A stretch of 64,000 nucleotides of DNA, taken from Welwitschia mirabilis (lineage: Eukaryota > Gnetophyta > Gnetopsida > Welwitschiales). Positions 13,400-25,956 of this stretch are shown here, one piece after another. The position numbers and the translations under genes were made by a program. The first letter of the stretch is position 1. Each line of letters starts with the position of its first letter. The stretch is from NCBI GenBank assembly GCA_051453625.1, contig JBOZIK010000001.1, forward strand, positions 167,424,814 through 167,488,813, written 5' to 3'. The notes beneath the pieces were generated by a model, which saw nothing but the letters and a program-made list of their open reading frames with translations, did no database searches and had not been told where the DNA came from.

Positions 13400-14050
13400 C
13401 ATTTTGATTTCATCCTTAACTCATCTTATATAATTTATATATACTAACTTTAATTTATTGAGTGTTTTGATCCCTAATACTTCCTCCATGTAATATATTC
13501 AACTTTTCTAAGGAATAACTTTATAATCACATTAATAGAGCTTTCATTCGTTCTATTAGAATTATTCTATGATTTGACCACTTTGTCAACAAAATCTAGA
13601 TCTATTCATGAATTTATCAAATATCTCATTTTCTCTTTGCTTATTTAAGAGTTGATTCTTCAAATCCTTAATGACCCTAATAGGTTAGTATTTACTTAAA
13701 AAATATATTATTAATTCATCTCATGTTTTGAGAGTATAGTTTAGAAACATATGAAACCATAGCTAATAATCTCTTTTTAATGAGAATGAAAAATTTCTTA
13801 AGAAATTAGAATTTGTTTCTAGTAGTTGGCTTTGAAAAAAGAATAAGCAAGGCCTAAATGTTGCATGAGCTTCTCATACTTTGTATTATCAACACAGGCA
13901 TGTTATTAGAGTTTATGTTTGTAATCTCAGTAGGAGTTTCAAAAAGTAAGGGGTTCATAAGATTGGATACAATAGGTGTATAGTAATGTATATTCAAAGG
14001 AGTTGAATCAGCTACTTTTTCTTCTTCTTCCCATTCTAACCTTTCCATAG
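13400..14050 (-). pseudogene. Gypsy gag remnant
   Basis: The minus-strand translation around 13,830-13,580 contains FSFSLKRDY, then LKT-x-DELI-x-x-FLSKY, then a segment with NEIFDKFMNR. These correspond to the retrotransposon gag domain pattern of plant Gypsy elements (FP-x-SLK-x-x-A-x-x-W, W-x-x-L-x-x-x-F-L-x-KYFP, E-x-W-x-RF). Stops replace several Trp and Gln codons, as expected from G-to-A or C-to-T change. Gag would form the particle shell; this copy cannot. Confidence 0.65.
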
Positions 14051-14344
14051 TTTGATATTTAATTCTTTCTTGTTATGTATGTATTAGTAGGTTTAATTTT
14101 ATCTTCAACTTAACTTGACTCCTCTTCAATGTTTTCATATATTCTATAAAGACAGAAGTGTCAACCTCTATTCTCATAGCATCACTAGTTGACTCATCTA
14201 ACTTCTATTTTTTAAGGTTCTATACATATCTTTTATTGTCATGCCTTCATCTTACTTATCTATCTGTCATAATAATTTTTTTTATTCTTGTTGTTTAAGC
14301 AAGCTTGAAGAAGGCCCTCCTTATAATGTCAAAATGATAAATCT

Positions 14345-15210
14345 ATTTACCTATAAAAAATCACACTATTGTTAAACTACTATGCTGAAAATTTTTAAAT
14401 AAGCTAAAATTATATTAAAATATAATGGAAAAGCTACATTGGAATTGTTGTATAGATCACATCATTACTAATTTAGTAGGTTTACTCTAAAACTAATAAA
14501 AATTTTATAAGAATCAGATTACATTCATTGTCAAGAATGAGTACTATTGGCAATGTCATGTTTGAATCAACTTTTATTTATAATATTTATAGTGTATTTA
14601 GGAAAGACACTAGAAAATCATAGCTGAATTTGTGCATAACCTGTTTCTCAATAGACATCATAGTACTAACTCTAACTAAATTAATATTAAGAGCAAAAAA
14701 TAAATAGTATACAATTTTTCCATCCTACATGCTTAATGACATAAGATCTTTTCTTTTTCCAAAATAACCATGCTTGTATAACTACTTAATTCAAGACAAA
14801 TAAACATATGCTTCTCTATTAGTATCAGCAAGTACAAGTTATTTAAAAGTCATTTTGTTATGCTTCTAAGTGATCTCCTTCATCCTAAGAAACCTTTTTA
14901 AAGATTTTACATCAAAGCCAAAAGATCCCTTACTTCATATAGTGGAAACTATTTATACATTATATATAAAGAGAAATCACAAATTTTGTCTCTACATCCT
15001 CCATTTATCCATCCATTCCAAATGTCTCTCCTATACTTGTTTATCATCTATCATGAGAAAAGTATCCTTGCCATTTGTCCAACATTTGTAATTATTTCCT
15101 TAACTTTTTTGCTTGTCCTTTCATACCTTCATTTATTTGATAGCGTTACACTATAAATTCTCTTATCATAGCATAATAATAAAATAATAATGATAACAAC
15201 ATATTATAAT
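14345..15210. other. AT-rich DNA, possible 5' LTR of the Gypsy remnant
   Basis: This stretch lies just upstream (in minus orientation) of the Athila-like gag, where a 5' LTR would be expected. No second copy of it was recognised in the window, so it cannot be proved to be an LTR. The open frame 14870-15091 (+) has no recognisable motif. Confidence 0.35.
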
Positions 15211-15298
15211 TGTCTTCTTGAAGACATCCTAATGATAAAGCAATGCTTCCATTGCTTTGTGATTATGAGTTCAATTCCTCAAAAAAAAAAAAAAAAAA
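15211..15298 (+). repeat. tRNA-derived SINE copy ending in poly-A
   Basis: The sequence ends in an 18-base A run (15281-15298). Fourteen bases into the 3' part is GAGTTCAATTCC (15267-15278), which resembles a pol III B-box (GGTTCNANNCC) with G-to-A and C-to-T changes. A near gap-free relative (about three quarters identical by eye over 77 bases) lies in opposite orientation at 53,990-54,068. Two dispersed copies with a shared 5' end, a B-box and an A-rich tail are what a SINE family looks like. Confidence 0.65.
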
Positions 15299-15387
15299 TT
15301 ATAATGACATGTATACCATTATGATTAAAACGTTGATTAAAACTAATAAATCTTTTCATTATTTTAAAGATAAGTACATTAAAATAA

Positions 15388-15621
15388 NNNNNNNNNNNNN
15401 NNNNNNNNNNNNNNNNNNNNNNNNNNNNNNNNNNNNNNNNNNNNNNNNNNNNNNNNNNNNNNNNNNNNNNNNNNNNNNNNNNNNNNNNNNNNNNNNNNNN
15501 NNNNNNNNNNNNNNNNNNNNNNNNNNNNNNNNNNNNNNNNNNNNNNNNNNNNNNNNNNNNNNNNNNNNNNNNNNNNNNNNNNNNNNNNNNNNNNNNNNNN
15601 NNNNNNNNNNNNNNNNNNNNN
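15388..15621. other. Assembly gap, 234 N
   Basis: Run of N flanked on the right by a short (TA)/(CA) repeat. All open frames across it are artefacts. Confidence 0.99.
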
Positions 15622-15851
15622 TATACACACACACCATTGATTTCCACATGTAAAGGATGTATGAAATAGATACTTCATACTTTGGATGAATTTTGTAATT
15701 ATTTATGTTTGAGAATAAATGTTATAAAACTAAAAGTATGTGTTGTAGGATTACATGATAGTAATAAACCAATACAGTTTATTTTCTTTCAAAGATACTT
15801 GGTTCTTTAATGCTTCAGAAATTATAAATGAAATAAGTGTGCACATGAAAG

Positions 15852-15861
15852 NNNNNNNNNN
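15852..15861. other. Assembly gap, 10 N
   Basis: Run of exactly ten N, a scaffolder placeholder of unknown true size. Confidence 0.99.
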
Positions 15862-17450
15862 AGAATTGTATGTGCTATAATATCTCATTATGCCTTAAAT
15901 AATAGATTACAAAATTAAGCATTTGTTCTTGGAAAATTTGTAGGAAACTATTTGAAAGAATTGTTATTCTAACTATTCTCCATGAACTACTAATATGAGG
16001 ATTAGACATTTTGAAAAATTTATGGAAACGAATTAAGAATGTATAAAAGAAATTTGTTTCTTTGAAATTTCAAGTAAAATTCTAAGCATAATATACAAGT
16101 TTATTATTTGAAACTAATATATTACCTTTTGAGATTAAAGTATTTTATTTAGGTTTGGCCAATGTTCAAAGTCTTTAAAACTTTTAAGGAATTAAATTTT
16201 TAAAAATGATGTCATATGCATCTCAAAATTTTGAAAGTGTTAAATTTTCAAAGAAACCATTTATTTGAATATTTTAAATCTAGTTAAAATCATAGCATTA
16301 ATTAAAGAGTAAGAACCAATAGTCATCATCTTTAAATTGAAATATGAAATGGAAAAATACTCAAAGGAGTAATAAACACATAGGTTATGTTCAACTAAAG
16401 CCATTAAAGGCAAAGACCATGTTTTTCTTCAGTGCTCTTAAAAATTTTTATTAAGACAAAAATAGAACATAGCTATAGATAATTTATATGCCTTTTTAAT
16501 CTAACTTCACTATGTCTTAGTTATTATTTTAAGGCTAGATTCAAATTATTTTGATTTGTAGCTTTTTTCATACATAAATTTCTAGGTCCTCATGGAAATA
16601 ATTAAAAAATTTCTATTTTCATTTCCATGTATAATGTATTTGTAATCACTATCATGGATGTTTAATCCTCTTAGGTTTTATGTTAGATGTAAATTAAATT
16701 AAACTACATAGAACATATTACCTTATTATTTGTATCGTGATAAATTAAATTGTTTACTTAAATTTGTTAGCTTTGTAAATTTGTAGGTTAGTGTATTGAT
16801 TCATAATCTTGTGGTTGCCTTTTATCCATTTTCTTTTTAATCCTATCTAATTTTTTAGTATATCTAGTGAGAAAAGCTTAGAGTAAGTAAAATGATCTTT
16901 GTCGCATTTCTGTTTTTAGTTTTCTTGGATATGCCTATATGGGTGTTTTGTTATTATATTTATTTAAGATAATATTTAAATAAGTGTGCTTGCTTAGGGA
17001 TCTGCCTTTGAGTTTTGATGGTGTATCTCAGTTTTTTTAAATTCCTTTTAATATTTTTTTTTCTAATCATAAATATGTAATTAGATCATAAATCTTCACT
17101 GATAAGTTTTTTAGAGTTTAAGTTATTTATGTTAAAACTTAAGAAATATTTAGTATTAGGTAATGATTATTAGATAAATGTCTTAACAACTTTTATTTTA
17201 CTTAATAAGTAATCCTTTACTACATTTCATGGTCTTTGTAGATATATCTTAACTATCTTTATCCTAATTAAACAAAAATATTAAGTTATTTTCCTAGGAA
17301 ATTTATTTGATATTTTTAAAATAGGAATATATTTATAACTTTTTTTAACTAGTTGTAGTTTTATTATTATTATTTTATTAAATTACTTTAGATATAAGAC
17401 TTCTTTCTTTTAAGTTACTTTCTTAGTTCAAGAATAAGCTTATAAGAAGT
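15862..17450. other. AT-rich DNA, no gene recognised
   Basis: Dense stops in all frames and no transposon protein motif I can support. Confidence 0.45.
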
Positions 17451-17514
17451 TAGATTAAAATTTCAACAAAATAGAATGTTTATAGATTAAAATTTCAACA
17501 AAATAGAATGTTTA
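17451..17514. repeat. Perfect 32-bp tandem duplication
   Basis: A 32-base unit beginning TAGATTAAAATTTCAACAAA occurs twice head to tail (17451-17482 and 17483-17514) with no difference between copies. In DNA where old repeats differ at many positions, exact identity points to a recent duplication or an assembly slip. Confidence 0.9.
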
Positions 17515-17769
17515 TCCTTGGTGCTTTGTTGTGACATGAAAAATGTTGAATGTTTACATTTTTTAAGATATTTCTTTATTCATAATTCTTTATTCCTTCT
17601 TATTCTCTTTGTTATTTTCTTTTTATGTCGTGTGGGTAAATTTACATAACTAACTTTTTCTTTTTATACTTTTTTAAATATCAAAGAGGAAGTCCTTGTC
17701 AAAGTAAGTTGAAACTCTCCATTGATAAACTTGATTTTTTAATTAATGTGTCTTATCTACCACTATTTA

Positions 17770-17990
17770 AATACATAGAATCCATTATGGTTCTTACACA
17801 TTGCCCACAAGGCAAAGTGTAAACCCTCATTTTACACCCAACACACCACTATGGAGTAGTATTTTAATCTTAGAGGAGGATGCTAGAGTACTACACCCTA
17901 GTAATAGGTTGTGCCTTAAGCCCATGACTTAGTGGGAGTTAGATCAAGTCCCTGACTAATGCTCTATGCCCCATTGGCTCTCTCTCTCTT
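17770..17990. other. GC-richer patch with tRNA-like boxes (uncertain)
   Basis: This patch is clearly less AT-rich than its flanks and ends in a TC/T run. On the minus strand there is GGGGCATAGAGCA followed by TTGATCTAACTCCC, which loosely resemble pol III A and B boxes. No second copy was recognised. It may be another SINE or a small unmethylated remnant. Confidence 0.3.
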
Positions 17991-18889
17991 TTTTTTTTTA
18001 ACATTATATTTAGCATTTACAAGCAAAATAACATATTAGGTGTTTGTTAGGCTTCCAAAAATATTAAGCTTCAAAAGTAAAATTATTCCATGCATTTTAT
18101 TTATTTATTTTGAAGAAAGTTTGCTTCATTACTTTAGAAAAAGTAAGTACATAATGTTACTAAAATGGACTAAAGATACCATTAGTGCAAATTTGCTACA
18201 CTAGAATAACCAAGATATAAAAAGGAGGCAAACACATCCCATAGCATTAGTAATAGTCCAACCTATGAAGAACTGAAGAGATCACTACTCAAGCAATGAA
18301 AATATGTTAAAACAAGTAAGTGATGATAAAACAAAAAGATTGAGGCAAGTCATTCGAAATATTTACACATTGGAAATAGATGAAAATGATTGTTTAGCAT
18401 TATTTTGCATCTAAAATCCTCCTCCAAGATCTCATGCACTTCATTGACATAAGTAAATTCTTCCACTCCTAAAGGATATTTATTTAAATGGAGGGCAATG
18501 ATTTTTTTTTTTATAAACCTACTTGATTTTTGAACAATTCTTTGTAACTAAATTCCAACCTAGGAAAAGTTCAGTTTTTCATACTTTAAATAAAATTAAC
18601 AACACATCTTTTTGGATATCTTCATGGTTTATTTTCAAGAGGTTATGGACTCTAGAGGGGGAAGGAGTAGGTGGGGAAGACTCATCTCTCTCTTGTTGAG
18701 GTTGTTATGGAGTACAAGCAGTTTCTCCTCTTCTAAAGTAGGTTTTGAACTGGCTTGGGAAATGCTACTAGCTTAATCACCTCTTTCTTTCTCATTGATC
18801 AGTGATTTTTTTTAATAGATCTTTTATCTTTCACTAGATTATGTGGATAAGTCTCATACAGAAAAACCTTAAGACCTTCTTGAAGAAAC
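17991..18889. other. AT-rich DNA left of the outer LTR, no gene recognised
   Basis: Contains a purine-rich patch near 18,655-18,690 but no open frame or motif that can be assigned. It is the left flank of the outer Gypsy element. Confidence 0.4.
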
Positions 18890-19855
18890 TGTGGTTGTAG
18901 TGAGTGTTCCTAATTTATTACATTTTAAGGAATTAAAAACCCAGCTAACTAAGAAAATAAATAGTATAAAATATGTGCAATTCTATCATTAACTCATTCT
19001 GAGTTCTAGCATAGTCTAAAATTAAGCATGAATGATTATTTACATAGTATTACAATTAGGGGGAAAAGGAGTTCCATAATCAAATTATATTAAGCTTATT
19101 TTTAGAAACTCTATTCACAATATTCCCAATGGACTCAATGTATAGGAAAATTTGCTTCCAAAGATTTATTCTACATTGAAAGTATTATGCAACAACTTTA
19201 GAACATGTTAGCTAAAGTGCTATAATTAATGTAACAAATAACAACTTTATTCCTAAAGCTGAAAATTATGATGAATGCTTCTACTGGATCGTGGGACAAG
19301 GTTAACCATGAAGTTAAGCAAAGATAAGATATTGGATTAAAGATAATTTTCCATTCATTTCTAAACTCAAACAACATTACAAGAATAGAGGTTTCAGGCC
19401 TGGTTAACTGATTCTCTACTCTTGCGATCCTCCAAGACTCTTCCTAATGCTAGAATGACTAGACTCCAAAAGCTGATTCTTCTTCTGATTCATACATTAT
19501 TTATAGACTCCAAATTCTATTACAAAGGAGATTTACATCCCTTCCAAATTACCTATTTAATGGAAAATATATTGTTTTCTTTTTAGATCCGCAGAGATGT
19601 CCATGGACTCCTAGTATCTTCAACTATCTTTTTTATCTTCTTGCTATTTGCTATTTGTCTCCTCCTTCTGCAACTAAAATGTATCCTTTTTCTACTACTT
19701 GAATATCTCTCTTTCCCTCCTACTTTCCTCATTTCCTACACAGCATATAAAGATGGGAGTATAACCCACCATCTTGCTAACCCAAGATAATTCAAATTTG
19801 CAAGTAAAAATAACTTAAATATAGTCAAAATAGAATAACAAATCATGACTCATCA
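18890..19855 (-). repeat. LTR of outer Gypsy element (3' LTR)
   Basis: About 1 kb, clearly related over its whole length to 39407-40433. Shared landmarks include AGTGTTCCTAATTTAT near the low end, a GAGTTCTAGCATA segment, ATTCCCAATGGACTCAAT, and AATAACAAATCATGA at the high end. On the minus strand it starts TGATGAGTCATG and ends near CA. Differences from the partner copy are largely C/T and G/A. Confidence 0.8.
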
Positions 19856-19859
19856 TACC

Positions 19860-20430
19860 CCATAATCAAGTTTTTGCCTATCCTCATGCAATGTCCATAG
19901 TTACAATCAACCAGCTGCTCAATTATTTTATTTAGTGTTGCACTTTGATATTAGCCTTAGTTTGATTTAGGGCTATTACTCAGAGCATTAAGGACCATCC
20001 TTCGCTTGTTAGCTAAGCCACCGTCTTAACTCAATTGGCTGTCGTATAGATTAAGCTCAAAGATTCGTTAGACTATATCAAACTTTCTAAATCAAACATT
20101 GGCGAATCAAAATCAGCCATGTGTATCCCACTATATATATTAGACAGATGCAGCGACGATTGAAATTCCGAGTGAAGCAGAAACGTTGCAAATGGAAATG
20201 CCGCAAGCCACAGGTCAAAGATGGTCAAGCATCGCGGCATTGAAAATGAAATGGCATTTGGGAACGAAAATGGAAGACCCGCCATTCGCAAGCGGCCACG
20301 TGGTCAAAAAGTCAATTGATCAGTCAGGTCTTAAAAGAGAAGCACACGTTTGATGTATCGTAAAAGTGATTTCGATGATCTTTTTTACTCATCCACTTAT
20401 GGCATAGCAATTTCCCATAATGAACTATGC
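19860..20430. other. CpG-retaining pocket inside the transposon nest
   Basis: By eye there are about twenty CG dinucleotides in under 600 bases, against almost none in the flanking kilobases, and the GC content is clearly higher. On the minus strand it contains a perfect G-box with flanks (CCACGTGG, about 20294-20301), a TATA-like run (about 20,150-20,138) and an ATG at 20,121 opening a 15-codon frame (MADFDSPMFDLESLI). It looks like the 5' end of a low-copy gene or a captured promoter rather than transposon sequence. No downstream exons were recognised, so it is not called a gene. Confidence 0.55.
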
Positions 20431-20577
20431 AAAACGCAAATATATATGCCATTGGGTTTTCCCTTGAGAAGACTTAATTTACAGCATTAAGTTTAAATTA
20501 GACAATTGATTTGAAAAGAATTAACTCATGAATTTTAAAAGAAACAATGTCATATGTATGATTTTATTGTGCCATAT

Positions 20578-20650
20578 ATTTGCCCTTCTGTAGATGGTAG
20601 AGCTCTTGATTCATGGATTTTTCATGCTTCAAATTCCTTTCTCACCAATC
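20578..20650 (+). repeat. Possible tRNA-derived SINE fragment
   Basis: TAGATGGTAGAGCTCTTGAT followed about 25 bases later by GCTTCAAATTCC resembles the A-box and B-box layout of tRNA-derived SINEs. There is no tail and no cloverleaf, and no close second copy in the window. Confidence 0.35.
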
Positions 20651-21486
20651 TTCTAATCACTAACATCCTCCTGATTAGTCTTTTCCAATACTTATGGCTT
20701 CTGTTGAGATCACATATTTCCAAATCATAGAACACTCCATGAATTAGGAGAGTAAGATTTTCCAATGCCTTGCAATTGTCTAGTTTAATTTCTTTTTTTT
20801 AATAGAGAAAAATATGTTATAAAAGGGAATCATGATGTAAAATTGTTAAAAGTGGATAAAAGCAAATTACTATGCTCCTCCCTTAAAAATTTTATGCTCT
20901 CACAAAGGTTAAGTGATAAAGGAAGATTTCTTTTCTAAAAACAGAGCAAAAGCTCATGGTTTGTGGTAACAGTCTAATTCCATTACATAGTTTAAGGATT
21001 ACCCCTTGGCAACTTACGTTTAACATATAAAGATTTGGAAAAATGGTTCAGTAACAAACAATGTATATAACTTTGATTTTTTGAATTATTATTTGGATAA
21101 TCTCGATTAATTCTCTTACTTATAATTCTAATTGGAATTAACCTCTCACTTTTATTGGTTATATAAATATCCTCAAATTCAATTGCATGTCACCTTAACA
21201 AACTTCCTTTATAACAAAATTGCTCTAATATCCCTCAAGAAGGTCTTTAGTTGTAGGATCATCTTCTTCTACTTCCTCCAAACATAAAGAGAAAATGCCT
21301 TTTAAAGGGGTAGCTTTGAGGATGGTAAAGGCATCATATGAACTCTGCTTTCATAATCTAGACAATTTAGCTATCGAAATCATTAAGTAATCTTCATATT
21401 CTATATCTAATGAAAAGGAGGATTGGCCTATCTATACTAATATGGAGGTCCTCTTCTAAGAATTGGATTTGCTTAAGAGGAATTAG
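20651..21486. other. Outer element interior, unassigned
   Basis: AT-rich sequence between the CpG-rich pocket and the nested element. No env-like or other frame could be followed. It is placed inside the outer Gypsy element by position only. Confidence 0.4.
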
Positions 21487-23888
21487 TGTCACAACCCAGT
21501 CTTTGGGTTGGACTTAAAGAGCATGATTTTTTTTCTAAATTACATTAATCATTACAGTAGATCAATTAGGTTATGACTAAGAGACTTACCTCTCAATTAC
21601 GCACAAGTTAAACTTTAAGAGAACTATCTGATGATAGCTTACCTGAGCAACACCAGATCTAACTTAAGCTTATTTAGAAGTCTTAATTAGGAACACACAG
21701 AAGAAGTGTGTAGGTTGTGGTCGAGTAGTTGGTTGCACCAACAGCTAAGCAAGCATGCCTACATATCCTCATCCAAAGGATTTTAGACCACATGTAGTTC
21801 TATCTTGGAACTTATTCCCATCTTCACCGATACATGAGCATATGATAGATCAAGCTGGTCTATATAAGGGGGCGTGTGGGCAAAAATATGCATGAAAAAT
21901 GGCAAAAACTCAGTGCTCGACCCAATCAGAATAAGAGTATGATGTCAAACTAAAATGAAATAACACCAAAGAATATCACACACACATATAAATGTTCATA
22001 TGCATAATAGCTATATGTAAAAGTATAAGAAATAGTCGATTAAAAACTCCCAAAGTCATAACATTCATTCCTAATAAGGAATTCTAATGCACGAATGATA
22101 ATAATACATATGTATATTAATATAAATCACATATATGGGTACCCAAGTATGTACTTAGTGATACCCTAAAGTGGTTACTTAGCCATAATCATCCATTAGT
22201 AACCTCATTCATCAAGCTCTAGAGGCCCCTCATATCTACCTAGCATCTTGATGTGAGCCAATGGAAGGAAAGTCTTATAATAGAATATCATTATAGTGAC
22301 TCATGCAAAAATATGATTCAAATACACATACACACAAATACGCACACGCCATTTTAACAAGGTATCTCATAGTTGCTTCTTTTATAACATAATGTAATAA
22401 ATCTAAATATATATAGAAATGCATAAAATGCCAAAGAAATAGCTCATATGCCACTTATTAAGTCACTAGCCTCAATGGACTTAGCATGATAGAAGTTAAA
22501 GGATGAAGAAAGATAATTTAATGCTTAACTATTGCAATGAGCATCATAGGAAAAAATAACTAATATTATATCATTTTGTGTAAAAGATAACAAATAATTA
22601 TTTGAGACATTTAATTCATGTGCATGAAGAGATAAAAAAATACATTAGGATACTTACCTGGAATACATTAAAACATGTTAGAAGTAATCATGATCATTAA
22701 GGACTATGCTAAAACCTACATCATTGTATAACTATACTATGCATAAGATAACTGCATTAAATCATACGAGGAGGAATATTAAAGTTAGTCAATACATCCA
22801 ACAACATTTAACATTCATTATAAATTAATTACTAAGTGTAAGAAAGCATTTTATATAAATAAATATAATAACATCATCATCTAAGGAACCAAGAAAAGTC
22901 TTTAATCTTATCTAAACACTTTATTTTCATAAACCTTACTATCTTAGAAAGGGTGATATCAAAGTAATAAATTCTTCTATAAAACTTGAACATAAAGGGT
23001 TTATAACAGAATGTTTGTGCAAACTTTTGTAAAAAAAGGCGCCGTTTTCCTTTTTATGATATTTGCTTTTCTAATAATACGAAAAAAAAAATTTAATAGT
23101 TTTAAAATCCAGTAATAATAACATAATCAATTATGAAGACATGGAAACATTAACAATTTTAATGCTAATACTAAAGTCCTTTAAATAATAAAAAGTTAAA
23201 GACTTCATATAGATGTTAAGAGTCATTTGAAAATTACAAACAAATAAAAGTATATGAATGTGTTTACTTTAAGGTATTCAAAACTTATCTTAGCATTTAA
23301 AAGACTAGTAAAAGCTATTTATTGTAATTATTAATTTTCTTGTTTAATACTATGTGTACGTATTTTACTGACCTTAGCCTTCAAGAGCTCTAATTCCTCC
23401 TATTATTATTTCATTCACAGTACTTATTTCTTCATGTATCTATTTCTAAAATTATCCCACTCTTAAGAATAAAACATGTTTAAGCATGATAACGTAAACA
23501 TTATGATAGCCTAACTAGTGGATACTCATTCTTCATTTAGGAGGTCATGGTAGTTATACTTAAAGGAAGAGGTACAAATACTAGAATGTTGGGTTTTACA
23601 TTCTTATTGCCTCCAATAGATTTTAAGGTAATAATTACAAGCATCTATCCTTTGTAATATATACGAAATTCTATGCATATAACACTATATATATATAATG
23701 TAATATAGTATAACGTATTATGATATGTATGTAATATTATGCATATGTATTATGCAATATAATACATATTTATGGTATCTAGTATAATAATATAATATTA
23801 ATAAATAAAAACATTGCATAAAAAGAAAAGCATATAATATAATAATGTGTATAGATAAATGGAATGGATAAGAGTGTAAAATATAATG

Positions 23889-23914
23889 NNNNNNNNNNNN
23901 NNNNNNNNNNNNNN
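23889..23914. other. Assembly gap, 26 N
   Basis: Short gap at the edge of an (AT)n microsatellite, probably an unresolved repeat length. Confidence 0.99.

Positions 23915-23951
<37 letters not shown>
23915..23951. repeat. (AT)n microsatellite
   Basis: Uninterrupted AT dinucleotides in the 3' giant LTR. The matching site in the 5' LTR is AT-rich but not expanded. Confidence 0.95.
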
Positions 23952-23956
<5 letters not shown>

Positions 23957-25956
23957 ATGTAGAAAATATACATAGCATAAAAAGGATGATAAGTATTATA
24001 TCCTAGACATATCATACATAATCTAATGCTATTATTAGGTACCAACATACATGTATTTTATTTATGAACAGTTGTGGCTAAACTGTAATCCATATTTGGT
24101 GTCCATCTCCTAACATACAATTCAGAAAAACCACCTAATCTATCATACATAGAAACTATATATGTCTTGTTTTATAATGTCTATTTCACCTAAAATTTAC
24201 AACACAAATACCAAAATAATATCCTTCACATGTGCAATATGTTCTTGTGTTATCTATAAATTTTTCTTTTCATAAATAATCATAAATCTTCTAACTCATA
24301 AAACTATGGTAAGGCTGTGTTCACATTATTACAATTAAAGAACATATTAGAGTTAGTAAAAAAAATTAATAAATATAAATACACAATCATAAATAACAGA
24401 AATAGAATTGGATCTCAGAATGATCAAAAATACCTATCAAGTTCCCAAACACATTTGTTGCAAGAAATTGGGATATGATACAACCTATCTTTCTCTTAAT
24501 TTACATGTAAATAAGTATGTCACTATAGGAATTAATTTGCTTCTTTTCTTGCATATTACAAGTTATTTAATACAACTCTTAAGATGTGATGATCATTCCA
24601 AGACATCCTTTAAGATTGGAATGTTAAACTATGCTTTCTAAAAGTTTTGAATTCAGAAATGTATTATTTATGATTTTATTCTAAATGTGGTTTGGATGCT
24701 ATTAGACATGTTTTAAGACATTTTCTTGGAAATCTGATAATGAATAGTTTTCAAGAAAAATCTAACTAAAATAAGCAAACTTTAATGCATCTTGAGCAAA
24801 CTAAAAGAAAATGGTACATTGTCCTATTAGCCTAATTGGTGTAATTTAAGCATTCACTTGCATCTTAGTTAAAAAAGTGAATACTACATAATTAGTGGTT
24901 TTACTTCTGGGAAAACGTTATTCATCTTGTAGAAAACAATTAAATTAAAACTATGAATAAGACTGCTGCTTAGCAAATATTATGAGCACTTATACTGCAT
25001 GATTTAGCAATGACACAATGCATTTTCTACTATTTACTAGTCACCAAGCTAGCTGGGAACTCTAGAATAGCATGATGTAACAACCCTTCCAAAGGAATAA
25101 AGATATCAAATTTAATCTAATGTTTATGTAGTACATAATCAAAGCAAATGAAAAGATACTTAATAAATAATGGGAACACAAATAAGTAAGCAAAATAGTG
25201 AGAGTGAAAACCATTGAGATGAAGAAAAAAACTTAAAATTAGAAAATTGTAATTGAGAATGAGAAGAACAAAAGTTAAGAAGTGATAAGTTGCAATAAAT
25301 TGTATCAAAATGGAGGTACCTGGTCTTGTAAAGCTTTAGCCAATGCAAAATCATGATGAACATAATCAAGTCCTTCAAATAAGTTCATAAAGCTATCAAC
25401 CTCATTATGAAAAAATCCTGTGTTGAGGTAATGTAAGTCCAATTATTGATTCTCATTCATAATTTTCTGATATTCCAAATACAAAATGATAAAAAGACCA
25501 TTAATTAAAGAAGTAATTAGATATTCTAGCTATGCTTCATGAACTAATACCAACATTAAAAAAGTAAAGGCATGTCTAGCATTTAGCATATCTTCTTTCC
25601 TCTTCATTAAATGAATGCCATTATCATAAGCGAAGACCAAAACAGGATATGCCTAGCCTTCATGTTGTACTTTCACTTACTACTTCTTTGATTGCATTTC
25701 TATCTTGAAAATTTCTCTGCAATGTACAATTCTACAAATCCACCATTTGTTTTACTAGTATTTTACTAGTTTTTACATCTTAATTTGAATCTATTTGGTA
25801 CAACATTTACATCAATGGAAAATCAAGGAAGATTTGGCTTCCCTCCTCTGTGTGCTTCTTCTCGTGGATGATCTTCTTTCATCCTCTCATGAAATATACC
25901 ACAAAAAAAGGAACACACTCTAATACAGGGAATATTGCAATGACTGGGGTGTTACA

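Larger units (their letters stand above)
10850..14335 (-). mobile_element. Athila-like Ty3/Gypsy remnant
   Basis: Minus-strand parts run in Gypsy order: gag (about 14,050-13,400), protease (about 11,940-11,840) and the N-terminal half of reverse transcriptase (about 11,340-10,900). A 549-base gap at 11959-12507 lies between gag and protease. RNase H and integrase were not found at lower coordinates, where the LINE lies. At about 14,335-14,318 the minus strand has a sequence that could be a decayed primer-binding site for tRNA-Asp (the usual Athila/Tat primer), but the match needs several G-to-A and C-to-T changes and is weak. All frames are broken. Confidence 0.7.
21487..25956 (-). repeat. 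3' LTR of the giant-LTR element, 4470 bp
   Basis: On the minus strand it begins at 25956 with TGTAACACCCCAGTCATTGC directly after a purine tract, and ends at 21487 with GGGTTGTGACA. It carries an (AT)n tract beside a 26-N gap (23889-23951) that the partner lacks. It is the undisrupted copy and shows what the partner looked like before the Copia insertion. Confidence 0.85.

Noticed and set aside
15211-15298. Functional tRNA gene at this and the other tRNA-like pieces
   Set aside because: B-boxes are mutated, no acceptor stem pairing is visible, and the 15,211 piece ends in poly-A with a dispersed partner; a SINE fits better.
20073-20291. 72-codon minus-strand frame as a protein gene
   Set aside because: The first part overlaps the promoter-like G-box/TATA region and has no known domain. 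The stretch is reported as a CpG-rich pocket, not as a gene.
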